A DNA stretch of 64,000 nt, taken from contig NC_079377.1 of the NCBI RefSeq assembly GCF_021018895.1, positions 19,041,001-19,105,000 on the forward strand, in the 5' to 3' direction. The translations under genes were made by a program, and so were the position numbers. Below, piece after piece: positions 46,458 to 58,863 of the stretch. The DNA comes from Seriola aureovittata. Its lineage: Eukaryota > Chordata > Actinopteri > Carangiformes > Carangidae. Position 1 is the first letter of the stretch, and each line of letters begins with the position of its first letter. The notes below the pieces were generated by a model. That model had not been told where the DNA came from, made no database searches, and saw only the letters and a list, made by a program, of their open reading frames with translations.

Positions 46458-49400
46458 CTATCTCTTCCTCTTGCGTTGAGACCGAGGAGGGTCCAGGCCC
46501 AGCTCTGAGTATAGAAATGCAAGGTTGAGGGCTTCCTGTGTTGGGGAGGAGGGACAGAGGTCAAATTTCTCAACTAATGTTTGTATTTTCAATGTGAGGA
46601 AAGAGTTGGGCTAAATATAAAATGCTAAACTTATAACATGGTACTTCCCACACGCTGAAGCATGGATATGCATTTTCAGTGGATTTAACAGCAGATGATT
46701 GTCAACAAGCAAATTTACTTAAGAAAAACTGAAAATAGAGCTAGTTGTGTAATTTGTAGATATGTTTGGAAGCACAAATGTAAAAAAAGCTCAACTTTTA
46801 CAGAGTTGCATATCCATTCAAAAGTGCATTACCTCCTCCAGCGTCACCTCGAAGTCTTCTGGTCCAAGGTGATTTGCTCCAGGTTGGATATTCAGAACTA
46901 TGTTTGGTGCTGGTTTATATTGGAAAAGACAGAAGAAGACAAAGACAGAAGTCAAAGGCAGATTGGGGAAGAAGTGAATCTCTAATGTTTAAAATGTTGT
47001 CTCAGACGTTGGTCTTCTTGTATGCCCACTTTCTCTGCTCCCCTTCTCTCTCTGTCCAGTTGCCCCAAATCTTATCTCTCTCTCTCTCTTCTGACTGTCT
47101 TTATTCTCCTTTCATTCATTCTTGCTCCCATCTGATATTGCCCTCCCTCCTCTCTACCTCCTCCGTATTATCCCCCTCACTGTCTCTGTGGTACTGGCTG
47201 TTTCACAAGTGCGGTCTTGACCTTGACAGCTCCCAGTCTGTGGTGTCTAATCTCTTGCTCTGATACACTATCTCTTTACCATGCTAATGGGCCTGCCCAC
47301 CCGCCTGCCTGTGTCTATGCCATCAGCACTTTATCAAAGACTCCGGAGAACAGAGAGAGACAGATTAGGGAGACATATACACACACACAGACACACACAC
47401 TTAAGCTGCCTGGTGAATGTGTGTATGAACAACAGAAAAGTGAGAGAGGGTGAAAGAGAGAGATAATGTGTGCATTTGAAACAAGAAGAGTAGAGGCAGT
47501 GCGAGAGAGAGGGGTGTAAAGAGGAGTACCACCAATGTGGTGAAGGCAGATTATGAGTGAGAGGGAGAAAGAGCCTGTCTACAGGGAAATGAGAGCAATT
47601 AGCTGACACTCACTCAGACACACATGCTGTACTACAAGGTGACCTATGCTATACTTTAGTCATGAACTTAAATTTGTGATAGCACTTTCCCCAGACAGAC
47701 GACTATACATCTGTTACTGCTGCCTCTCAAGACATGCACACTGACACTACTATTGGGAGTTGACCCTGAACTATTAAAACCTCTGATGATGCAGAAATTA
47801 CATCTAAAAGAATGTGGAACAAGTGGAAAATCTACGCTGGAATGTACCCACAGCCAAACACACCCTCCACGGAAAGTTGTACTCAAACACATATTTGGAC
47901 AATAACATGCATGGGTGCACACATGTGAATCTACATGATCAACAAGGGATTAAGCTGTTGTGATAATATGTGAGAGAGTGTATGTGTGCACGTACCTGAC
48001 TTTGGATTCATGATGAAGTGTGTATGAATGGCTTTCTTCAGCTGTTCTGTGTATTTGAGGACACCTGCCAAAGGGACCCTGGCATCACCTCGGTAAGCTG
48101 TCAGCAGCATGGATGGGTAGTGCTTTCTCACACAAGCACAAGTGCACACAAACACACACAAAAGTTAGATAACCTAGTTTTTATTACCCTACTTAGTTAA
48201 AGTTATTAGTTATTAATGATCCTCAGTGTCCCCTAAATCAACATTTCAAAGGCTTCAACTATATTTTTCTGTCATACATATGTTCGACAGATTTCAGAGA
48301 AAGCCTGAGAACCATTAATTGACCCAGTGCTATTCATATTCTGGCTCTGGACCAAAATGTGGGCCATGGGAATTTTAAATGGGTTTTCAACATAGTCCGA
48401 ATTAACTGTATGTTATCTACCATTACAGGCCAATTTGCAGGGCAAATTTAATGAGAGTAAAACTACACAGTAACCAAAATCCAACTGAATTTCAGAAAGT
48501 GAAATCTTCAGCACAGTAAAGATACCTGAAGAATCACAAGCCCCAATAAATGCTACATTCTATGAAGATGGGGACAATTAATGTGGACAACAAAGTGAGT
48601 AAAGGAAATCATGGGTATGAATGGTAACACACAAGGATGACACATTTCTCTCAAACCAATGCATAAAAAACTACAGCTACATCTTCCCCTCCATACCTGA
48701 GGAGTAATGTTGTGAAGAGGACAGTAGGAGGTGATGCTGAGTCTGTGTTTTGGGTTCTCTACAGGGTCCCCCCATTCTTCTCTATCCTCCAAAGTTAGAG
48801 GCAGGCTGGGATCCTCCATTGTCCCCAACACATCCAGGAAAGGAGCCTGCAAACAGGAAAAGAGACGGCTTGGGGTGTGTGTCATCTCATGTCATGAGGC
48901 ACAGTGCTGTAATGACCAGTAATGAGACTATCTGTATTTTTCTATTTATTTACAACCTGTATTTAACCCTTTAACCCCAAATATCCTCTCTGTTAAAGCT
49001 CCCTTGAGAAAGACACTGTCCCTAATATTCTTGTTCTTGGGACATAAAAATAACACTTCACAGAAGTGATACACTCCAAAAAAAACATGCAAACCAACAC
49101 ACAGATCTGCAGTGATTTAACATCTTACTTGCAGTGTGACAGCCCGCATCATGTGTGGCTGTCTGTTGCACAGCGCTCCCACTGGCACAGCCCCAGCACT
49201 GCAGGCTGTGAGGGCGGTGAGGGAAGGGGAGGAGACTCCTGAGGAAAAGATGCGGTGGAGACAGGCTTGAAGGTCCTCCACTCCTTTCTGCTTCCCCTCC
49301 TCACGACCCTGTCTTTGCCAGGACAGACCCCGCTCTCCTCCACCTCTGGAAGTGTAAAGGTAAAGAACAGATTCACTGTAACCAACATAACAAAATACAA

Positions 49401-52400
49401 AGTTTGAATTCCAGACTTGATTAGCAAACATTTTCAAACAATTTCCTACAGCAACATCAATATACAATCAATATTACTTACATAAAGCATGTCTCTAATG
49501 AGCAAATAAACTGCTGATTTAATCAAGTAAGTTTTAGGCTGCTGGAGAGGTGATAAGTTACCTGATGTGGCAGTAGGCCAGAGCCCAGCCCTGTTCCAGC
49601 AGCAGCCTTTTCTCTGGGGAGAACTCCATGTGGAGATCTCTGCCATACGCTCCGTAGACATGGGCCAGCAGCGGTGCCTGTCTCAAACCCTCCACAGGTA
49701 CTGCATGAAACAGTGTCACTGGCACCAGGGTGCCATCCTACAGAGGAGAGGCAGAGAGATCTGGGCCACACTGCTAACCTCACCTATGCATGACAGTCGC
49801 AGACCCTCTTGGTTTTCATTTTGGCACCCATGTGGCTGCAGCTTCATGACTAAGCTACATTTGAAAAATCATATGATTGATTTCTGGTTACAACTTTTCA
49901 CTTTCCGATAATGAAATGAAATCAAATATTTTACTATTGGTGACTATTATCAAAGACAAACTAAGTGTAGAAAGATAGAGCTGGCAGTAGCAGCGCCACA
50001 GCAGTAACGCTGGTGGTGTGGACACACTTGCGTGCAAACTGCAGCAGTTCAGCGAGGTAGCCGTCACGCAGTGGTGAGGTAAGTAGTGTGGTCCTGCCTA
50101 GGTGTTCACTGATGTTCTGCAACATATCCCTTGCTGCTTTCTGTGTTAGGTGTACTGTATGTGTATATGTGTATGAGCTGCATGGCAGAGTCTGAACTAT
50201 TGAGTAGTTACCAAAAGAGCTGTATCAGTAGACAATTGAGTCTTGATTCAAAATGTTTACCTCTCTGCTGATACTGTGTCAGTGTGTGTTCATGTGTCTT
50301 ATATGTCAAGTTCTCACTTGGCTGCAGGCTTCGAAGCGCGTGGTGGTGTAATTGCCCTGGTTCTCTGGGGACGAGCGATCTTCAGTGCCTGATAAAAGGA
50401 GCCCATCCTCTGGGTATAGACAGAAGGGCAGCGGTGGGTGAACTGGAGATGAGATCAGGAATTCTAACACTTTGCGTTGGTCTGCCAAGCCTGCTTTCTT
50501 GGTTTCAATGGCACAAGCCCAGGAGGGGAGCTTGGGAGCAAGTGTAGGAATATAAGAGATGGACATATAAGAGCGCAATATAAACAATATAATATATAAA
50601 AACATGCAACATGCATGCAAACAAGCAAGGAAGTCAGCAAACAATACAAGAAGAATTCAAAGAGTTTTCTGACACACTGACCTGCACAGTGTATGCTTTC
50701 TTGGGATGGGCCAGTGGGACCACAATCAGGACAAGTTCATTGGCTAGTGTTCTTGCAGCCAGCACGCAGTGGTCTGCAACCACATCCATGTCTTTGAAAA
50801 CAGTGCCAGGGCCAGGGGCTAACAATGACACCCAGGAGTCCATGGATGGCTCTGAGGGAGGGGCCTGTACCACCTAGTGAGCATACAGAAGGATAAATCT
50901 CCTCACTTGAGAAATAACAAAGAAAATACATTTTAAGATTAAAACACAGAACACGTCACATAATATCTCCAGAAGACAAAACATTTACTGTACACAGCTC
51001 TCTCTGGTATTAAGGTGCAATTGTAACTGTGAAATCTGTTAGATGTATCCACCCTGTAAAGAGTTTGTGTTTATATATTTGTTGTACACACTCTACCTGA
51101 TATTCCTGTCCTGGCCCTGTATTAGCCAGTATGATCAGCCTCTTCCTCCAGTGCTCAATGTGGTACAGGAGGTTCAGCTGGCGTGGCTGAACCAGGAATG
51201 GCTCTAAATTGGTTGTTGTTGTATCAATTAGCATCACCTCTGAACTGGACCTGCTGTTGCAGTTGATGCTCAGTATCTGTCGGTCTCTGGAGAGGGCGAC
51301 CTCCACAAACACACTGGGGAAATGTGGCGTTTCAATTAGAGATGGTGTGGGAGGAGAGACAGCTTAGATGTCAAATTACTTGCACTTACTCAGGCTGTGT
51401 TTCCTCATACACAGAGGTTATCCTGCTCCCACTGCAGGTCAGGTCCAGACGAAACACTCTGCTGCAACGCAGACCCTCAAGAGTCGTGTAAAACAGCGTC
51501 TCATCTGTGGCCCACTCTTTACCCATGCAGACACAAAAAATATCCTTTCATTTTAGCCGGTGATTTACTGCTATTGCTACTGAAATAATTTTTTTTATAT
51601 ATACATTTAAAACGTACCAAAGGTGAAGACTTTGTCCAGTGTGAGTATAATGTGTGGGGGGTCCAAATGAGGGGAAATTCTTCTTTCAAGTCTCACAACC
51701 ACACACCTGGATTGCCACAGCACAATCATCTATTCTTTAATTCAGTAACTTTGTCAAGAAAAAACATTGCTATCAAATAAAGTGTGTTTTGTATGTTTAA
51801 TTGTGTTCTGTTTGATTCACCTTGGTGCCTCTCTGTGACTAGTTTTTAGTGTGGCAGCAAGATGCTTTTCCTGTGGGGACAAACGTATTCTCTGGACACT
51901 CCACTGAAACCTCTGCTTCTTCTTCTCTCCATTCATAAGTCCTGACTCCTCCTCACCTCCAGAGACTTGTCCTAGATTTAGCACCTGCTCTGGCTCCAGA
52001 TCTCCTACAAACGGGGAGAGGAGACTGACTCGTTCACAAAAGTGGGAATGTCACTTAAGTTTTAGATGCAGACATGAGATTAGGGTTATATTGGAAAAAA
52101 AGATATGAAGTAGTTAACATTAGTTGGCAAGCTACATTCATGCTTCTTGCTTACTCTCTCTCTTGTCCATTCTGTAGATGCCATCACTTTCAATGAAGTA
52201 CACATGATGATGACCACAGACCTGTGACAAGAGAAATTATAGTGAATTGTAAAATACCTTTAGTTTCTGACTCAATTAGGATGAATGTTGATGCTTAACT
52301 CTATGAATTAGTTCTAACCTAAAGCAGGACTTACCACTGAGTAATCAGGTATGTTGGAGAACCTGTGGTATGTTGCCTTCAATCTCCTGTAGAAATACTT

Positions 52401-53830
52401 CTGCAAGTCCTTGTACCTCTCAAGTCCAGAGCTGGACTGATCAGATGATGAATTTGAAGTGTTCTGAAATACAACTGCTTTATTAATTATGGAAAGACTT
52501 TTATAAGACTGTAACTATAAGCTCAAATTGTAAGGGCCATAGCTGTTCCAATCAAGATTCTTGTTTCCTGTGGTAGAGGATGGAGCAAGACACTGTAATA
52601 AGAGAACTATAGCTTGCAAACACTCAGTGAACTAGTGTGTAATCTTTTTAAAATCTATCATTGTAAGCCATTGTCAGCTTGTCATTTTCTTTTTTACCTT
52701 ATTGTTCATCTGTGAAGGACTTTGAATTGCACTAACCTGTATGAAAAGTGCTATACAAATAAAGTTTGACTGATTGATTTTTTTGTAATCTATTGTGACA
52801 TTGCTCATTTCCCAAATTTGAATGCACTTAGTGGGAGTAAGTTATATATGAAACCATGGCCTTGTTTCCACCTCTAAATCCATCACAATGATTACAAAAA
52901 TCCTAAATTTTCCTTGGTTATTAAGGGTTGACAGATTTATTATTATGTAAGTTGTATGCAAAAGTCTGGGTTGATTGATTGATAATGTTGATTGTTGGTT
53001 GAAGTGAAAAGAAGTAACTCTAGTCAAGAAAATGAAAGTGTAAAGAGGCTGGCTTCTATAACAGGACACTGATCAAAAGCATACAGCAAAATTCACCATG
53101 AAATACTTAAAGAAATGAAAAGCCGAAGCTTCTTCAGAACAATCTCATAACATCAAGGTATATGCAAGGAAGTGTGGGTTAAAATTCAAGAATAGAGAGA
53201 CTCTTGCTGGTGTTTGCAAGCTGTGATATCTGCCAATTATTGACTTAACAGGGTGCTATTTTCCACATGACACAATTACCGTTTCCATCCTATACTTTAA
53301 ATTCAGACAATTTGCTGATTTCAAATCATTTTAAATTTTTACTCAGAAGACTTAAGTTGAATGTTTGGAAATAATGATTGGAGTCTTGCCTGGCTAATTT
53401 ACAATATACAACGTAAACAAAAAGTTCGAGCCTTAGTAAAACTGTATAGGCATTTATGTGTCTATTCCCTGTGGTTTATTCCTCTGTTAGCTCAGTAAGC
53501 CACATCCCAAGAGGCTCTATTTCAGCCCCATGTCCTTATCTGTGGCTCCGTACAAGACTAGTTTTGTCAGCCTAGTGAAAAGACACCGTTTTTAAATAAT
53601 GAATGACTTATCGACGAGATATCTTAACAGTCAGTAATCTTACACCAAGCTTAAGGTGAGTAAACACAGCATCTTTAAAACTAGCTGAACACCCTTACCG
53701 ACGTGTAACAACGATGGATTGACAAGGAGAGCCATGCTATCCGTTTGTAACCAGCAAGCTCCCAAAATCGTAACCGAAACGGTGTAACGAGACGACCTGA
53801 TGAACACAGCAGAGAGGAGGCAACGGCCAT
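46458..53830 (-). CDS. prepl: prepl, prolyl endopeptidase-like serine hydrolase
   Basis: Fifteen minus-strand coding exons, 5' to 3': 53830-53699, 52463-52335, 52221-52155, 52004-51821, 51706-51618, 51516-51390, 51313-51097, 50873-50682, 50530-50318, 49737-49562, 49345-49129, 48846-48697, 48122-47996, 46909-46833, 46535-46458. They total 724 residues (human 727), all GT-AG. The N-terminal half is the seven-bladed beta-propeller of the S9A family; the C-terminal half is an alpha/beta-hydrolase fold. The triad is S558 (ACSAGAV), D644 (YRGDARVPL) and H687 (GANHLG), aligned with human S559, D645 and H690. Other landmarks are [28 protein letters not shown] and [15 protein letters not shown] acts as a (thio)esterase and in AP-1 trafficking rather than as a true prolyl peptidase; loss causes congenital myasthenia in human. 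The start [14 protein letters not shown] opens a basic, Arg-rich leader compatible with mitochondrial targeting. The C-terminus ends in a basic RKRKR. It is tail-to-tail with slc3a1 and head-to-head with camkmt. Confidence 0.96.
49985..50155 (-). other. Unidentified coding-like fragment in prepl intron 9
   Basis: Between prepl exons 9 and 10 the minus strand stays open for about 60 codons. It includes [33 protein letters not shown] and [11 protein letters not shown], then a TAG. The local GC content is raised. Prepl splices EACSQ directly to DGTLVP in frame, and human PREPL has no extra residues here, so the fragment is not needed by prepl. I do not recognise the protein. It could be a decayed exon or pseudogene, an alternative exon, or chance. 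Confidence 0.3.
52464..53698 (-). other. prepl: prepl intron 1
   Basis: A 1.2-kb AT-rich intron between the leader exon and exon 2. Apart from an L2-like 3' tail at 52700-52782, nothing recognisable was found. Confidence 0.7.
52700..52782 (+). mobile_element. L2-like LINE/SINE 3' tail
   Basis: GAAAAGTGCTATACAAATAA followed by AGTTTGACTGATTGATT is the 3' terminus shared by fish L2 LINEs and the SINEs they mobilise. It resembles the 3' end of the L2 remnant at 18681-18700. No coding part remains. Confidence 0.6.
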
Positions 53831-54720
53831 TACGAATGTGTAACTGTCAATCAGCTAAATGAACTGATATCAGCTATCCTGTGTTTATGTGGGTTTAAGA
53901 AGCTAACTGTCACCGCCATACACTGGTCGGTCATATCAACGATATTAAACACGTTTCAGAGGATGAATGTAGTTCAACCTGTAATATTTATTATTTCGTT
54001 AGTTCAAACAACTAATACAACCGTTACTAAACGTTGACAACAGCAGCGAACAAATTCTACGCACGTGCCTGGTTAAATAAATAAAACCCGCTGTTGATGA
54101 CGTAGCTGGCAATGCCAGACTAAAATAATCAAATTCAGACATGTACAGCCGCCAATTTGTAACCGAGAAGTGGCATTTGATTCTAAGCAATGAGATTGCT
54201 GGGCTCGGATAAGATTACGCTAAAATAAAGGTTTAGGGTTTTACGCATCATTACAAAGTGTTAACGTCTTAGGTGGAAGGGAGCAATGAATTTGTTGTTG
54301 ACCCCCTTCTGATCCCTGTTATACATGGCATTGTGGTTATTTCCAATAGAATATATATAAAAAAAATCCTCTGACTCAAAAACCAACCAGTACTCTAAGG
54401 CCAACATGAATGATCATTATTACGTTTAAATGATTTGAGTAAGACGGCACCATTTGAATCTCATGCCGCCGCTGAACATCGTTGTTTCGACAATCCATTG
54501 CTATGTCTTGAATGCCAAAAGTGTACGGAAGTAGCATGCATCCATTGTGGGTGTAACAGGTGATTACAGCCAAGCAATATCTGTGATCATTTTTGCGTTG
54601 GTGTAGTTTAAGGAAAAAGCCCTATTTTTGTATTGCCACGTTGCTACCGATAACTGTGACAGCTCTGCAGCCAGAACATTTGTTTAAAATTTTATTTCCG
54701 CTCGTAACTTCGAAGATAAA
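53831..54720. promoter_or_regulatory. Bidirectional promoter region prepl/camkmt
   Basis: The two start codons point away from each other and are 890 bp apart, so both promoters must lie here unless further upstream exons exist. There is no TATA box near either start. An E-box CACGTG (54062-54067) and a CRE-like TGACGTAG (54097-54104) sit together about 235-270 bp upstream of the prepl ATG. The human genes have the same head-to-head arrangement. Binding is inferred, not shown. Confidence 0.6.
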
Positions 54721-57511
54721 ATGGAGAGGGACTCCACCGGTGCTGAAGAAAAGACTGAGCCGGCTTCGCCTTTGAGGAAAGATATTAATGACGACACCTG
54801 TGCAGCTGATTCCCACACCTCCCAGACTGAGACCTGTGGTCCTACTGATGTCGCCCGAGCCAGGTGGACTCTACTACGACAGGTATTGTTGTATGAGCAA
54901 GCACAAACCTTTCTCATCGTCTTAGACTTACTATGCGGACGTATTTTGAAAATGTATTAAATATTCAGTGTGAACTGTGTCATTGGACATTTTTGAATGT
55001 TGTATTACCGTTAGAATACTTGTTCCTCATAACCAGGAGTTAGCAAATAGTTTCGTCGTTTCAATATTGTTCAGTGAAGGACCAACACAGTTTTTAATTA
55101 GTAGTATATGTTCACATTTATTTCCTTTTGGATTTTTTGAGTATTTTATTTGTTATAACAATAAAATGCATTTATAAAACTTTTCAATATTGTGTCTAAG
55201 GATGTCATCTTTCCCTTTACAGACTAACAGCAGCAGCTTGTTGTTGTTGCCTTAAAGAACAAATTACAGTGTTTCCCATTTGTGTTTCAAATCATTGAAT
55301 CAGATGTTACAAGGTCATATTGATTGGGGTTTACATGAGTCTTGTATCTACAGGATGTTACCTACAATAGATTTGTGAGAAGTTTGTGAACAGCAAAAGT
55401 TTTGATTCAAGCCAAAAAAGGAAAAACCTCTCATCAGGAGGCCTGGGTCCATGGGTCATTATTGGCATAACTGGAAAAATAATAGTGAAGGCAACATATT
55501 GTACTCACCGGTCTTTCACCCTCTCATGTTTTCTTCCTCATTTTGTCTAAACTCTGACATAAGATTATACATTACAGTTCAACAAGCATTTATTTCTTGT
55601 CCAAGCTGTGTGAAATATTGAGGAGGGCATATTTTACTGTCTTTCTTTCCCTACCTGATTTATGTAGATGTCACTGCAGTTTGATAATCTAAAAATTATG
55701 GAATTGATGCAGATTGTCACTGGGATAAAATGGGCAAGACAATAGATACAGAATGTAATAACCTTTCCATATTATTTTCTCAGTCTGCCACGGTAGACAG
55801 CAGTCTGTTGTTTTGAATGATGTTGGTTTATTAGTACTCTAATCTGCTTTGATATATAGTATAACTCATAATAAAACTGTGTATCTTATAACTTATGCTA
55901 TAACTATAGTATAAGTAACTTTACAGAGTAGAGTAGACCAGTAGAAATCTATCTCTCTCCTCTGGCCACAGACTCTCACTAGCTATGAATGTGCAAGAAC
56001 CTTTCACATGAGCAGTAGCTATAAAAGGAGGGCCTTTACTTTTTTTCCATAGATGGTCATTATACCAACATTACACTTGTCTGACAACATAAGCTCCCTG
56101 CAGTGGGTCTTCTTGCATTCTGCAGTTCTTCCTGCTGGGACAGTAATAAACGCCATGTGCATGGACTCCACCACGATAGACAGACAGATAGATAGATAGA
56201 TAGATAGATAGAACTTATATGATTTAATGAGTTCTGTTTTTTAACAGTTGGGGATAAGAAGATGCAAATTAAATCTGTCCATTTTAACTGTACAGTTTTA
56301 ATCTGTTTGCAACATCATAGACTGAAAGTACATTCAACTTTCGGTTAACTGGAATACATGACATTGTTATTGAAATTTTTGATATCTGATATTCACTGTT
56401 GCATCAAACCAAACCATGTCCAATAAAAATGAGAAATCTAAAATTAGTTTAAAATGTCTTCACCTCCATGGCATATTATTACTTCAGGAAGGATCTCTTG
56501 TCAGTTGAACTGACATGTAACACAGGCAAAACAAGACTTATTAATTCTGAAGACTTTACAGCTCATAAGAAGATTAAACAGTTAAGGGATGTGTTTTTTT
56601 GTGGAAATTAAAATTCATTGACCCATTATTTCAACTCTCAACTCTCACAGGTGTTGCGTCAGAAGCAGGTGGACAATCCAGAGGTCAAACAGGCGTCTGT
56701 TCGAAGGTTCGCCTCGTTCGACCTCTTCAGCAGGAAAAGGCTTGTGACACAAGACCCCAGTGATACCTCAGATGACCAGTGGGTGGAGTACAGAAGTGTC
56801 TACTTTCCAGAGTACAGTGCCTTACTCAGGTACGTTCACTTGAATGGAAATAAGGCTCTAGTTTCATGCTGGCACAGATAAACGCAGGGTGACAGTGCAC
56901 CACACAAGGAGCAACTACATGATACCACAGCACATCAGACGAGTTGGGTAAAAGTCAGTACTGAACAAGTTCCAGGTTATACAGTGTTATGCTGCTTTTA
57001 TCCCCAAGGGTAAAAGAGCATGATGATGATATTAGCTAAAACTATAGAATCTGTGGTTTGTTGTGAATCTAGAACAAACCACACTGCATAACATGTTGTT
57101 AAGGCTTAAAACAGGTTGAAATATAGAGATTGAAATGATGCTGAATTAATGGTTCAATGTAACTTTGATGTTTTTCAGAGACATTTCCCACTAATGTATG
57201 CAAGTACTGTAAATTACAGTAGAAAATGTAACAGATTTTGGAGGCTGGAGGGAAAGTATCTAAAAACATGTTTAAACTTCAAACCAAAGATATATATAAT
57301 AATCTTTTATATATTTCCTAATGTGACAAATATTTTATAGTATAGTAATTAAGATTATTTGTCTTGTTTCTTTGTTTGTAAAAAGAAAATGCACAACATA
57401 GTTCTTTCCCAGACTGATCCTATACCTATATTTCTGTGTCTCACAGGGACAGCCTGGGGCCTCTTAGAGTTAATGAAGTGCTCAACAGTTTTGACAACAC
57501 TGGTAATGTCT
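54721..57511 (+). CDS. camkmt: camkmt, calmodulin-lysine N-methyltransferase (first three coding exons; continues past window)
   Basis: Coding exons seen are 54721-54882, 56651-56829 and 57447-57511, giving 135 codons plus one base. The ATG begins MERDSTGAEEK. Exon 1 ends ARWTLLRQ, joining VLRQKQVDNP in exon 2, as in human ARWKLLRQVLKQK. Further matches are SVRRFASFDLFS, WVEYRSVYFPEYSALLR, and VLNSFDNTGNV (human VLTSFDNTGNVC). These are the N-terminal part of the class I SAM-dependent methyltransferase that trimethylates calmodulin Lys115. The SAM-binding CELGGG region and everything downstream lie beyond the window. Introns 1 (1.8 kb) and 2 (0.6 kb) are small, but intron 3 exceeds 6.4 kb. 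The human gene also has huge introns. Confidence 0.93.
54883..56650 (+). other. camkmt: camkmt intron 1
   Basis: 1.8 kb, AT-rich. It contains a GATA/GACA microsatellite (about 56174-56212) and nothing else recognisable. Confidence 0.7.
56174..56212. repeat. (GACA)n(GATA)n microsatellite
   Basis: Short GACA units grading into about seven GATA units. Confidence 0.95.
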
Positions 57512-58783
57512 GTAAGTACATATTTTATCTTACTAAAGTCATTGTATTTGTAATGTGTCTGTGTGATTTATGTGCATGTGATCATGTTCACAGTGGAGAT
57601 CATTTTACCCACACTGCTTCCTGGCTTTTATCTGTGACACACATGCACACACACTACAACTTTGGGTTAGCCTCATGTTGTGTGCTGTTAGTGTTTGATT
57701 GATGGTTTGATGCAGGTGGTTTGATTCTCTCTGTGAATGGGAGTCCGTCTCTTGTGTGGCTTCTACAGCGGTTTATCATGTACTCATTCCTCCCAACTAC
57801 CTTCAAATGTCCTTTAGAAGGAGAGTGTATTGCAGTCATCTTATTGCTTCAGTAGACAGTGATGAGCGGTTTGGGACTAGGGAAAGATCATGACTCAAAC
57901 AGGGATTTGCACACTTGATTCTGACCTTCAATCTGTGCAGCATTTATGAAGCTTGGCTGAGTTAACTTCTGGTTGAGTTGAATCCAGTTTTACTCTGTTA
58001 AGTTAGTGCTTATGTTTTTTAGCAATGTAAATTTCAACTAGACATGCATCATGCCAGCCACACACACACTCTGTACTTTTTCAAACTCTGGAAAAATATG
58101 TTTCAAAATGAGATTACAAATAGTTATAATCATATAGTATACATGTGGATTTAGCTTCACAGACCTGTTCCACTGTCAGTATACTTAGACGTGATCCATT
58201 TCGATTCATTATGAGCCTCTTTCAGTGTGGATCCATCCTCACCAGCATGTGATGGGTTATGGCAAAGGCCATGGGTTAGAGTTAACCAGCCAGATGGCTC
58301 CACAGGAGTCAGGGTCAGAGGTGAAGGCCATGGCTAGAGGCTACTTCACTGCACACTGGGATCAGACTATATAAGTCATGACAGAGCTCAGTGGTAGCTC
58401 TCATTCCAAACTGCTAGAATGGATAATCCCTTTTCTCTAGAAGTAGACAATAGGATCAATACTTTTTTCTTTGTAGATATCTAAAGATCTCTGTTCTTCC
58501 GTGTTTCTCTTCCTCTTCTATAAAAACTTGATTAAGATATTCTCCTCTCATCTCCAGACTGCTTACAATATACCCCCTCATTCCTCACTCTCAATCTACC
58601 CCTTCTTACCATTTTCTCCACTTTCCTCCCTCCACCCCTCTATCCCTCTCTCCTCCCAGCTGGAGTCATGCTTGGCCAGATGGGTAACTGAGTTCCTGAC
58701 TTGGCTGGTGGATTAGCACAGCCGGAGATGAGAGCATAGAGGAGGAGAAAGGGGGAGATGGTGGGTGGGCATGCCAGAGGTGG

Positions 58784-58817
58784 AGTGTGTGTGTGTGTGT
58801 GTTGTGTGGGTGTATGT

Positions 58818-58858
<41 letters not shown>

Positions 58859-58863
58859 TGTGT
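58784..58863. repeat. (GT)n microsatellite, interrupted
   Basis: A GT array with GGGTGTA interruptions. Confidence 0.93.
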
